From Haemophilus paraphrohaemolyticus (GTDB lineage: Bacteria; Pseudomonadota; Gammaproteobacteria; Enterobacterales; Pasteurellaceae): 11,260 nucleotides of DNA. The notes under the pieces are model-generated. The model saw only the letters and a program-made list of their open reading frames with translations. It ran no database searches and was not told the origin of the DNA. This document shows positions 1 through 5,556 of the stretch, one piece after another; position 1 is the first letter of the stretch, and each line of letters begins with the position of its first letter. The stretch covers positions 1-11,260 of the forward strand of contig NZ_MUXX01000011.1 in assembly GCF_002015045.1 (NCBI RefSeq), in the 5' to 3' direction. A program made the position numbers and the translations under genes.

Positions 1-1
1 C

Positions 2-61
2 AATTCAGCTGACCCCAGCCCACCAAAACGAAAAACTAAGCGGTTCGAAAAGAACCTATAA
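2..61 (+). CDS. Possible C-terminal tail of a plus-strand protein gene cut by the window edge
   Basis: Reading from base 2 gives 19 codons ending in a very basic tail (PPKRKTKRFEKNL) and then a TAA at 59-61. That stop touches the first base of a strong plus-strand terminator stem at 61, which is where a gene end would be expected. The family cannot be recognised from so little sequence. A competing reading is that bases 1-25 are the 3' end of a tRNA-like RNA. They end in CCACCA, and the following inverted-repeat arm starts at the same distance as it does from the CCA end of tRNA-Ala. The canonical T-loop (TTCRA) does not fit there, so neither reading is secure. Confidence 0.3.
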   Translation, partial: NSADPSPPKRKTKRFEKNL

Positions 62-93
62 AGCCTTGAGCCACAACGGTTTGAGGCTTTTTT
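61..93 (+). terminator. Rho-independent terminator, plus strand
   Basis: The arms AAGCCTTGAGCC (61-72) and GGTTTGAGGCTT (78-89) pair over 12 positions with three G-U wobbles around an ACAAC loop, and a run of T follows through 93. It closes a transcription unit entering from the left. The same sequence recurs inverted at 244-276. A small hairpin, GGTTC/GAACC, lies just before it at 43-57. Confidence 0.75.
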
Positions 94-133
94 ATTAACC
101 TAATCAAACCTAAATGAATATGCCAAAGCCTAG

Positions 134-195
134 ATTTTTAGTAGGAAGTTTAGTAGGCTCATTCTTACACTATAAAAAATGCTCCTACTAAAAAT
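134..195. repeat. Perfect 13-bp inverted repeat nested inside the larger palindrome
   Basis: ATTTTTAGTAGGA at 134-146 is the exact reverse complement of TCCTACTAAAAAT at 183-195, with 36 bases between. TTTAGTAGG also occurs twice as a direct repeat (137-145 and 149-157). The right arm ends 1 base before the tRNA-Ala-like fragment. No function can be assigned. Confidence 0.55.
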
Positions 196-196
196 G

Positions 197-221
197 GGTC
201 GTCGGCTCGATCCCAATTATC
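197..221 (+). other. tRNA-Ala 3'-end fragment (T-arm copy)
   Basis: These 25 bases match the T-arm and part of the 3' acceptor strand of the tRNA-Ala(GGC) gene at 312-387 at 23 of 25 positions, but they lie on the opposite strand. The match stops before the last acceptor bases and the CCA end, and no anticodon or D-arm lies upstream. It is therefore not a functional tRNA. Fragments of this kind are typical leftovers of tRNA-targeted integration or of a rearrangement by inverted duplication. Which applies here is inference. Confidence 0.6.
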
Positions 222-243
222 GGACAGGGTGAAATAGGACAAT

Positions 244-276
244 AAAAAAACCTTAAACCGTTGTGGCTCAAGGCTT
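244..276 (-). terminator. Rho-independent terminator for tRNA-Ala
   Basis: On the minus strand AAGCCTTGAGCC (276-265) pairs with GGTTTAAGGTTT (259-248) around an ACAAC loop and runs into a T-tract. It begins 35 nt after the tRNA 3' end and is the inverted homologue of the plus-strand terminator at 61-93. Confidence 0.7.
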
Positions 277-311
277 TATAGGTTCATTTTGAACCGATTA
301 GATATTGAATT

Positions 312-387
<76 letters not shown>

Positions 388-400
388 GTAAGTGGTTGAA

Positions 401-429
401 ATAATAAATTCCACCACAAATTCTGTCAA
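401..429 (-). promoter_or_regulatory. Sigma-70 promoter of tRNA-Ala
   Basis: On the minus strand a perfect -35 TTGACA (429-424) is followed after 17 bases by TATTAT (406-401). Transcription should begin near 394, about seven bases before the mature tRNA. The -35 box sits 16 bases past the gltX stop codon. No terminator separates gltX from the tRNA, so gltX read-through may also reach it. Confidence 0.75.
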
Positions 430-444
430 GCGTAATTCTTAAAA

Positions 445-1884
445 TTATGCTTGTTTTTGAATAAAGTTGATTGCTTTTTGTACACGTGCAAGAGTACGTT
501 CACGACCGACTAATTTTGCTGTGATGTCCATAGATGGCGATTGACCTGAACCCGTTACGGCTAAACGGAATGGCATACCCACTTTGCCCATACCGATTTC
601 TAATTCAGTGGCAGTTTGGTTCATCGCATCGTGGATTACTTCAACTGTCCAATCGGTTAAAGCGGTCAATTTTTCCAATAGTTTTGCAAGTGGTGCAATC
701 GCTTCAAGTTTGAAGTTTTTCGCTGCAGCTTTTTCATCGTAAGTTTCAAACTCTTCATAGAAATAACGGCTTGTAGCAGCTAATTCTTTTAAGGTTTTTG
801 CACGTTCACTTAACACAGGAATGATTTCTGCTAAAGCTGGCCCATTTGCGGTGTTGATACCTTGTTCTGCCATATGCCATTCAAGGTATTTCGCAACGTG
901 TTCTGCAGGCAAGTTACGCATATAATGTTGATTCAACCATTGTAATTTTTCAGTGTTGAACGCACTTGCCGATTTGCTGACCGAGTGAATGTCGAATAAT
1001 TCGATCATCTCTTCACGGGTGAAGATCTCTTGATCGCCGTGTCCCCAACCTAAACGCACGAGGTAGTTAATGAGGGCTTCTGGTAAGTAGCCGTCATCAC
1101 GGTATTGCATTACGCTTACTGCACCGTGGCGTTTTGAGAGTTTTTGACCGTCGTCGCCGTTAATCATTGAAACGTGTGCATAAGTCGGAATGGGTGCGCC
1201 CAATGCTTTTAAGATGTTGATTTGGCGAGGAGTGTTGTTGATGTGGTCTTCGCCGCGTACAACGTGTGTGATGCCCATATCCCAGTCGTCCACCACCACG
1301 CAGAAGTTGTAGGTTGGTGAACCATCGGTACGGCGAATAATTAAGTCGTCTAATTCGCTATTGCTAATTTCAATGCGACCACGCACGGCATCATTGAATA
1401 CAACTGAACCTTCAGTTGGGTTTTTAAAGCGTACAACGTGTGGTTCATCAACCGAATGGCTGCGATCGTGCAAGCAGTGGCGGTCGTATCGTGGTTTTTC
1501 TTTGTTTTGTTCTTGTGTGTGACGAAGTTCTTCTAAACGTTCTTTGGTGCAATAGCAGCGGTATGCTAAGCCTTGTTCGATCATTTGGTCGATTACTTGA
1601 TTGTAGCGGTCAAAACGCTTCGTTTGGAAGTAAGGGCCGTGTTCCCAAGCAAGATTAAGCCACTCCATACCCTCAAGGATTGCTTGAGTAGCTTCCGGGG
1701 TTGAGCGTTCTAAGTCAGTATCTTCAATGCGTAATACAAATTCGCCATTGAAATGTTTAGCGTATAACCAAGAATAAAGTGCCGTACGCGCACCGCCAAC
1801 GTGTAAATAACCTGTTGGACTAGGGGCAAAGCGGGTGCGAACTTTTACATTTGGATCTAAAGGGAAAAGGGGTTCAATGTTCAT
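445..1884 (-). CDS. gltX: Glutamyl-tRNA synthetase
   Basis: This class I aminoacyl-tRNA synthetase charges tRNA-Glu with glutamate in the cytoplasm. The 479-residue protein has the HIGH-type motif [11 protein letters not shown] at residues 21-31 and the KMSKS-type loop KLSKRHG at 248-254. Cys110, Cys112, Cys137 and His139 have the same spacing as the zinc ligands of E. coli GluRS. Length is normal for the family. The first 12 residues extend beyond the E. coli start; this extension is in frame with [15 protein letters not shown] and, from memory, is shared by Haemophilus GltX. The start ATG at 1884 has only a weak AGG upstream. The gene is followed by tRNA-Ala on the same strand and is divergent from four tRNA-Val genes, an arrangement also seen around E. 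coli gltX. Confidence 0.98.
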   Translation of the reverse strand: MNIEPLFPLDPNVKVRTRFAPSPTGYLHVGGARTALYSWLYAKHFNGEFVLRIEDTDLERSTPEATQAILEGMEWLNLAWEHGPYFQTKRFDRYNQVIDQMIEQGLAYRCYCTKERLEELRHTQEQNKEKPRYDRHCLHDRSHSVDEPHVVRFKNPTEGSVVFNDAVRGRIEISNSELDDLIIRRTDGSPTYNFCVVVDDWDMGITHVVRGEDHINNTPRQINILKALGAPIPTYAHVSMINGDDGQKLSKRHGAVSVMQYRDDGYLPEALINYLVRLGWGHGDQEIFTREEMIELFDIHSVSKSASAFNTEKLQWLNQHYMRNLPAEHVAKYLEWHMAEQGINTANGPALAEIIPVLSERAKTLKELAATSRYFYEEFETYDEKAAAKNFKLEAIAPLAKLLEKLTALTDWTVEVIHDAMNQTATELEIGMGKVGMPFRLAVTGSGQSPSMDITAKLVGRERTLARVQKAINFIQKQA

Positions 1885-1927
1885 CTTATTGCCTATTTAA
1901 TTGATATATTTAAGAAAAGATTTATCT

Positions 1928-1956
1928 ATTTTACTATTGTTAAGAGATGGGTTAAA
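1928..1956 (-). promoter_or_regulatory. Probable gltX promoter
   Basis: On the minus strand TTTAAC (1956-1951) and TAAAAT (1933-1928) are separated by 17 bases, about 45 bases upstream of the gltX start codon. The -10 is good and the -35 moderate. This is a consensus match only. Confidence 0.4.
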
Positions 1957-1975
1957 GGCAAATAATCCGAAAAAA

Positions 1976-1990
1976 ATGCCAAATTGGCAT
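1976..1990. promoter_or_regulatory. Operator-like palindrome between gltX and the tRNA-Val array
   Basis: ATGCCAAATTGGCAT is a perfect palindrome around a single central base. It lies between the two divergent promoters, roughly 80 bases upstream of the expected tRNA-Val start and 20 bases behind the gltX -35. It could be a regulator site or a chance AT-rich palindrome. No regulator is assigned. Confidence 0.25.
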
Positions 1991-2029
1991 AAAAAATCGG
2001 CAAATAAATCATAAAAAGAGAAAATCCGT

Positions 2030-2057
2030 TTGACGGGCGATGAAAAATCCCTATAAT
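2030..2057 (+). promoter_or_regulatory. Strong sigma-70 promoter of the tRNA-Val array
   Basis: TTGACG (2030-2035), a 16-base spacer and a perfect TATAAT (2052-2057) lie 15 bases before the first tRNA-Val. AT-rich sequence upstream could act as an UP element. The bases after the -10 (GCACGACAC) are GC-rich, which is typical of stable-RNA promoters under stringent control. The strength of the boxes is seen; the stringent control is inferred. Confidence 0.85.
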
Positions 2058-2072
2058 GCACGACACAACAAC

Positions 2073-2148
2073 GGGCGATTAGCTCAGTTGGGAGAGCACC
2101 TCCCTTACAAGGAGGGGGTCACTGGTTCGAGACCGGTATCGCCCACCA
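2073..2148 (+). tRNA. tRNA-Val (anticodon UAC), copy 1 of 4
   Basis: A complete 76-nt tRNA with encoded CCA. The anticodon stem CCTCC/GGAGG encloses CTTACAA, giving anticodon TAC (valine). The sequence closely resembles E. coli valT/valU. It is first in the array and 15 bases past the -10 box. Confidence 0.97.
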
Positions 2149-2193
2149 CTTTCTTTTGTGGTTCGTTGTTACAATCTAATATATTTTGAAAAT

Positions 2194-2269
2194 GGGCGAT
2201 TAGCTCAGTTGGGAGAGCACCTCCCTTACAAGGAGGGGGTCACTGGTTCGAGACCGGTATCGCCCACCA
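2194..2269 (+). tRNA. tRNA-Val (anticodon UAC), copy 2 of 4
   Basis: Identical over all 76 bases to copy 1. The 45-base spacer before it shows no good promoter, so it is most likely cut from a common precursor. Confidence 0.97.
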
Positions 2270-2323
2270 CTTCAACGTGTATTCATTTTCAAATTCCCAT
2301 TAGTTTAAATGCTTATCTTAAGT

Positions 2324-2399
2324 GGGCGATTAGCTCAGTTGGGAGAGCACCTCCCTTACAAGGAGGGGGTCACTGGTTCGAGACCGGTATCGCCCACCA
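2324..2399 (+). tRNA. tRNA-Val (anticodon UAC), copy 3 of 4
   Basis: Identical to the other copies, after a 54-base spacer that shares no obvious similarity with the other spacers beyond the few bases after CCA. Confidence 0.97.
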
Positions 2400-2437
2400 C
2401 TTATTTTAGTGTTTAAACTAGTCGAGACTTCAGTTTC

Positions 2438-2513
2438 GGGCGATTAGCTCAGTTGGGAGAGCACCTCCCTTACAAGGAGGGGGTCACTGGTTCGAGACCG
2501 GTATCGCCCACCA
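2438..2513 (+). tRNA. tRNA-Val (anticodon UAC), copy 4 of 4
   Basis: Identical to the other copies, after a 38-base spacer. No convincing Rho-independent terminator with a T-tract follows. The next structured sequence is the 113-bp palindromic element beginning 69 bases downstream. Confidence 0.97.
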
Positions 2514-2582
2514 CTCTTATTTTCCTTATATATAGTGCGACCGATATCGTTCCTTTTATATAAACTTCTAAACTAGAAATTA

Positions 2583-2695
2583 GGCATAGTAGACAAAAAA
2601 GTTGCTAATGTTTATTTTTCTTCAAAAAGTGTGCTTAAAGCTTTGTACTATAAGTCTTTAAGCCACTTTTTAGCAACTATTTTGTCTACTATGCC
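2583..2695. mobile_element. Palindromic MITE-like element with 26-bp terminal inverted repeats
   Basis: The ends at 2583-2608 and 2670-2695 are inverted copies that differ at one of 26 positions; each begins GGCATAGTAGAC when read inward. A second inverted pair lies inside: GCTTAAAG at 2633-2640 and CTTTAAGC at 2656-2663, with flanking AGTG/CACT-type pairing, around a 15-base centre. The 113 bp can fold almost entirely into one hairpin. It carries no coding sequence. No exact abutting target duplication is clear (AAATTA precedes it, AAAAATTA follows). A non-autonomous insertion element is the best reading; a large structure separating the tRNA array from the convergent patatin gene is the alternative. 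The IS family of the ends is not recognised. Confidence 0.55.
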
Positions 2696-2758
2696 AAAAA
2701 TTATCAATAGGGTAGCAGTTAAATTTACCTAAATTTTGTAAATATTTTTTAGAACTCA

Positions 2759-2767
2759 ACCGCTTGC
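2759..2767 (-). other. DNA-uptake sequence, partial (GCAAGCGGT)
   Basis: On the minus strand GCAAGCGGT differs from the Apl-type core ACAAGCGGT at the first base and is followed by an AT-rich stretch of the expected kind. It lies just past the stop codon of the patatin gene. Confidence 0.4.
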
Positions 2768-2773
2768 AACTTT

Positions 2774-3616
2774 TTATTTCTCTAAAAACGCCTGAAAATT
2801 CGCCCACTCTCTTAGCATATCACTGACGCCCAAATCATACATTGCTTGCAACTTATTCGGATCTTTCTCTACCCGTTTTATGCTTAAATCAACAGAGGGA
2901 CGGATCACAAAGATTTCTCCTTTTTCGGCTTGCTCAATCACGTTTTTGACTTGTTGGTTATACATTACATAGCGATTATTTACGGCTTCAGCAAATTTTG
3001 GATATTGGCGATACCAAAGTTTAGCAAGTAGCGGATTAGGCTTGGATTTTCGGTAATCAAGCGTGCGAGTAAGTACCACGATGATTTTGTCGTAGCCCAT
3101 TTTTTTCATTTGTTCAAGTGGGATGGAGTCGGCAATCGCACCGTCAAGATAAGGTATACCATTTATTTCGACAGGCGTTGAGACATAAGGCATTGCGGAA
3201 GTGGCTCGTAGCACTTCCATTTGAGCCAGTGGATCAGTCAGTTTGACATATTCTGCCTGAGCTGTGTTCAGATTAGTAATAGTGGCGTAGAAATCTATTT
3301 GCGTTTGCTGGAAAGTGGCATTATCAAAAATATCATGTTTGAACGGGACTTCATAAAAAGCAAACTCTTTGCTGATGATATTGCCCGTTTTGATGAGATT
3401 TTTAAGGCTCACGTATCTGTCATCTGGCATAAATTTTTTATTGTAGCGAATTGCTCGTCCTTTCTGCTTAGAAGGATAATTAACACCGAATAACGCTCCT
3501 GCTGAAACGGAGATAACACCATCCACCCAGAAATCTTTGTCTAAAAAAGTATCCAGCACGCCTGCGGTGTACATTCCTCGCATTGCTCCGCCTTCGAGCA
3601 CTAAGCCAATTTTCAT
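2774..3616 (-). CDS. Patatin-like phospholipase family protein (YjjU-like)
   Basis: This 280-residue protein has the landmarks of the bacterial patatin fold, a Ser-Asp dyad lipid acyl hydrolase. The oxyanion-hole glycines are GGAMRG at 9-14. The nucleophile elbow is SVSAG at 36-40, with Ser38 as the predicted nucleophile. The catalytic Asp is in the DGA motif at 158-160. The first position of the elbow is Ser instead of the usual Gly of GxSxG. No signal peptide or membrane segment is evident, so it is probably cytoplasmic or membrane-associated. Its natural substrate is unknown. The start ATG has AAGGAAA at 3621-3627 on the minus strand. A terminator separates it from yjdM upstream, so it probably has its own promoter. 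Confidence 0.85.
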   Translation of the reverse strand: MKIGLVLEGGAMRGMYTAGVLDTFLDKDFWVDGVISVSAGALFGVNYPSKQKGRAIRYNKKFMPDDRYVSLKNLIKTGNIISKEFAFYEVPFKHDIFDNATFQQTQIDFYATITNLNTAQAEYVKLTDPLAQMEVLRATSAMPYVSTPVEINGIPYLDGAIADSIPLEQMKKMGYDKIIVVLTRTLDYRKSKPNPLLAKLWYRQYPKFAEAVNNRYVMYNQQVKNVIEQAEKGEIFVIRPSVDLSIKRVEKDPNKLQAMYDLGVSDMLREWANFQAFLEK

Positions 3617-3659
3617 CTGCTTTCCTTAAATTATTATTTGAAATAGTTGTATTTGTTAT

Positions 3660-3685
3660 AAAAAAATGGCGGACTAAAGTCCGCC
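3660..3685 (-). terminator. Rho-independent terminator after yjdM
   Basis: On the minus strand GGCGGACT/AGTCCGCC forms an eight-pair GC-rich stem with a very short loop, followed by A and seven T residues (3666-3660). It ends the yjdM transcript and insulates the patatin gene. Confidence 0.85.
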
Positions 3686-3707
3686 GTTGGCATCTGTATA
3701 TTAAAGA

Positions 3708-4031
3708 TTACGCTTTTTTCAAAAACTCCGATTTCAGCATAATTTTGCCACAATCTACGTTGTGGTCGCCATTTACTAGGCGAATATTTTTGAATTTTGT
3801 GCCTTTTTTCAACACTTCTGATGAGCCTTTGAGTTTTAAATCTTTAATCAATAACACATCATCACCATCAGCTAATAAATTGCCGTTGCTGTCTTTGACG
3901 ATCAATTGATCTTCATCGTCTTCAGCCACTTCTTCGCCTGTCCATTCATAAGTACAATCTGGGCAAACGAATTGGATCGAATCGTGGTAGGTATTTTCGC
4001 TGTTACATTTTGGGCAAGCTGGGAATGTCAT
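3708..4031 (-). CDS. yjdM: Zinc-ribbon protein YjdM (PhnA family)
   Basis: This 107-residue protein is of typical length for the family long labelled PhnA or alkylphosphonate utilisation protein. It has an N-terminal zinc ribbon with CPKC (Cys6, Cys9) and CPDC (Cys23, Cys26), followed by an acidic linker ([10 protein letters not shown]) and a compact beta-rich C-terminal domain. The family name is misleading: the protein is not a phosphonoacetate hydrolase and no phosphonate genes lie nearby. The biological role is not settled. The start is supported by AAGGA six bases upstream. It appears to be a single-gene unit with a terminator on its 3' side. Confidence 0.9.
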   Translation of the reverse strand: MTFPACPKCNSENTYHDSIQFVCPDCTYEWTGEEVAEDDEDQLIVKDSNGNLLADGDDVLLIKDLKLKGSSEVLKKGTKFKNIRLVNGDHNVDCGKIMLKSEFLKKA

Positions 4032-4102
4032 TTTTAGTCCTTAATGTTGTAAAATTTGGCATTTTATAACGAAATCGTCTAAAAATATAGCTCTATTATG
4101 TC

Positions 4103-4129
4103 GTAGGGTGGGCTAAAAGCCCACCCTAC
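4103..4129 (-). terminator. Strong hairpin after oadB, terminator-like repeat
   Basis: GTAGGGTGGGCT (4103-4114) and AGCCCACCCTAC (4118-4129) pair perfectly over 12 positions around AAA. It lies 7 bases after the oadB stop. No real T-tract follows on the minus strand, so it may block 3' exonucleases as much as terminate transcription. Its GTAGGG...GGGC arms resemble those of the repeat at 5481-5550, suggesting a dispersed palindromic repeat family. Confidence 0.55.
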
Positions 4130-4135
4130 AACTAA

Positions 4136-5443
4136 TTACATCATCGCTGAAATATATTTCAACATTACCCCAGCAGCAATGGCTGAGCCGATAACACCTG
4201 CTACGTTTGGACCCATTGCATGCATAAGGAGGAAGTTTTGTTTGTCGTATTCTTGACCAACTTTATTCGACACACGCGCTGCCATTGGCACGGCAGAAAC
4301 GCCTGCGGAGCCGATAAGTGGGTTGATTTTATCTTTGGTGAATTTGTTCATCAATTTCGCCATTAATACACCGCTTGCTGTACCGATGCCAAAGGCAATC
4401 ACGCCAAGCACTAAAATGCCGAGGGTTTGTGGTTGTAGGAATTTATCCGCCACTAATTTTGCCCCTACAGATAAGCCTAAGAAGATGGTTACGATGTTGA
4501 TTAACGCATTTTGAGCGGTGTCATTTAAGCGTTCTACTACGCCACTCGCACGCATTAAGTTACCAAAACAGAACATACCTAGTAATGGGGCTGCATCTGG
4601 CAATAAGAGTGCCACTAACACCAACAACACGATTGGGAAGAGAATTTTCTCACGGTTGCTGACTTGGCGACCTTGCACCATACGAATGCGACGGTCTGCA
4701 TCGGTCGTTAAGGCTTTCATAATTGGCGGCTGAATAAGTGGTACTAATGCCATATAAGAGTAAGCGGCTACTGCAATCGCACCCAGTAATTCAGGGGCGA
4801 GTTTACTTGCTAAGTAAATCGCAGTTGGGCCGTCCGCGCCACCGATAATGCCGATTGCTGCGGCTTGTGGCAGAGTGAAATCAATCACGCCAATCCAGTT
4901 AAGGGCTAACGCACCTAGCACGGTGGCGAAGATCCCAAATTGTGCTGCAGCCCCTAAAAGCAAGGTTTTCGGGTTAGAAAGTAGCGGGCCAAAGTCGGTC
5001 ATCGCACCTACGCCCATAAAGATCACCAATGGTGCTACGCCATAGCCAATTGCTACTTTATAGAATAACGCCAACACGCCAGCGGTGTAGCCCATATCGC
5101 CTGCGATGACTTCAAGTTCGTTTTGCACAGACGGCAATGCTAAAGCAATCGCTTCTTTTAAGCTGTGAACGTCGATGCTTGGACTGTTTACTTTGGCGGC
5201 AATAATTGCCAATTGTTCAGGTGTACCTTGGTGTAAAAGATTATCGAGAGCTGTCATCGCCATACCCGCTTCAGGAATGTTCGAGAGTAATCCCCCAAAA
5301 CCAATCGGTAAGAGCAGAAGTGGCTCAAAGCCACGGGCAATCGCCAGCCAGAGGAGTAACAGGCTTACTGCAATCATCACCGCTTGCCCCCACTCCATAT
5401 GCATAATGCCCATACCTTGGAAAAGTGCAATAATGCTGTCCAT
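4136..5443 (-). CDS. oadB: Oxaloacetate decarboxylase Na+ pump, beta subunit
   Basis: OadB is the integral membrane subunit that decarboxylates carboxybiotin and couples this to Na+ export. Taking the start at 5443 gives 435 residues with many hydrophobic segments. The family's functional residues are present: Asp204 in [13 protein letters not shown] (Asp203 in Klebsiella numbering) and the [21 protein letters not shown] region with Asn374, Gly378 and Ser383. The frame is open upstream to 5500, but those 19 extra residues come from a palindromic repeat. AAAGGAC lies just before 5443, so the shorter start is preferred. It is third in the oadGAB operon, 113 bases after oadA. Confidence 0.95.
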   Translation of the reverse strand: MDSIIALFQGMGIMHMEWGQAVMIAVSLLLLWLAIARGFEPLLLLPIGFGGLLSNIPEAGMAMTALDNLLHQGTPEQLAIIAAKVNSPSIDVHSLKEAIALALPSVQNELEVIAGDMGYTAGVLALFYKVAIGYGVAPLVIFMGVGAMTDFGPLLSNPKTLLLGAAAQFGIFATVLGALALNWIGVIDFTLPQAAAIGIIGGADGPTAIYLASKLAPELLGAIAVAAYSYMALVPLIQPPIMKALTTDADRRIRMVQGRQVSNREKILFPIVLLVLVALLLPDAAPLLGMFCFGNLMRASGVVERLNDTAQNALINIVTIFLGLSVGAKLVADKFLQPQTLGILVLGVIAFGIGTASGVLMAKLMNKFTKDKINPLIGSAGVSAVPMAARVSNKVGQEYDKQNFLLMHAMGPNVAGVIGSAIAAGVMLKYISAMM

Positions 5444-5480
5444 ATTTTGTCCTTTTTCTTGTCGCAATATGTGCTTTCTA

Positions 5481-5550
5481 TGTAGGGGCGTGTTGCACAC
5501 GCCCTTTCACATCATTCGAAATATCAGAGTGTGTGCAACACGTTCCTACA
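5481..5550. repeat. Intercistronic palindromic repeat between oadA and oadB
   Basis: The arms at 5481-5504 and 5527-5550 are inverted copies matching at 20 of 24 positions; they read TGTAGG outermost and contain GTGTTGCACAC. Each arm also holds the near-palindrome GTGTTGCACAC. The unit fills most of the gap between two genes that must be co-transcribed. It could stabilise the oadGA part of the mRNA or partly stop transcription before oadB, as REP-type sequences do elsewhere. That role is inference. Confidence 0.6.
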
Positions 5551-5556
5551 ATAATA

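Larger units (their letters stand above)
36..301. repeat. 61-bp imperfect inverted repeat (arms 36-96 and 241-301)
   Basis: The arm at 36-96 and the reverse complement of 241-301 match at 56 of 61 positions without gaps, by reading. Each arm holds a GGTTC/GAACC mini-hairpin followed by a complete terminator hairpin. In its own reading direction each arm lies 10 nt after a CCACCA sequence; on the right that is the end of tRNA-Ala. The 144 bases between the arms contain a second perfect inverted repeat and a tRNA fragment. This could be an inverted duplication of a tRNA 3' flank, or a small mobile palindromic element. Confidence 0.7.

Noticed and set aside
1..25. 3' end of a standard tRNA
   Set aside because: A CCA end and plausible acceptor strand are present, but the T-loop consensus TTCRA is not at the required distance, so no tRNA gene is called.
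2158..2409. Plus-strand open frame of 83 codons
   Set aside because: It is a translation of two tRNA-Val genes and the spacers, a well-known spurious product of tRNA arrays.
2073..2513. Regular repeat-spacer pattern resembling a CRISPR array
   Set aside because: The 76-base repeats fold as complete tRNA-Val genes with CCA ends and have a tRNA-type promoter.
2526..2566. AT-rich inverted repeat TTATATA/TATATAA after the last tRNA-Val as a terminator
   Set aside because: The stem is weak and AT-only, the loop is long, and no proper T-tract follows.
5444..5500. Longer oadB reading frame starting at 5500
   Set aside because: The extra 19 residues lie over the palindromic repeat; a good ribosome-binding site precedes the ATG at 5443, and the protein from there has normal OadB length.
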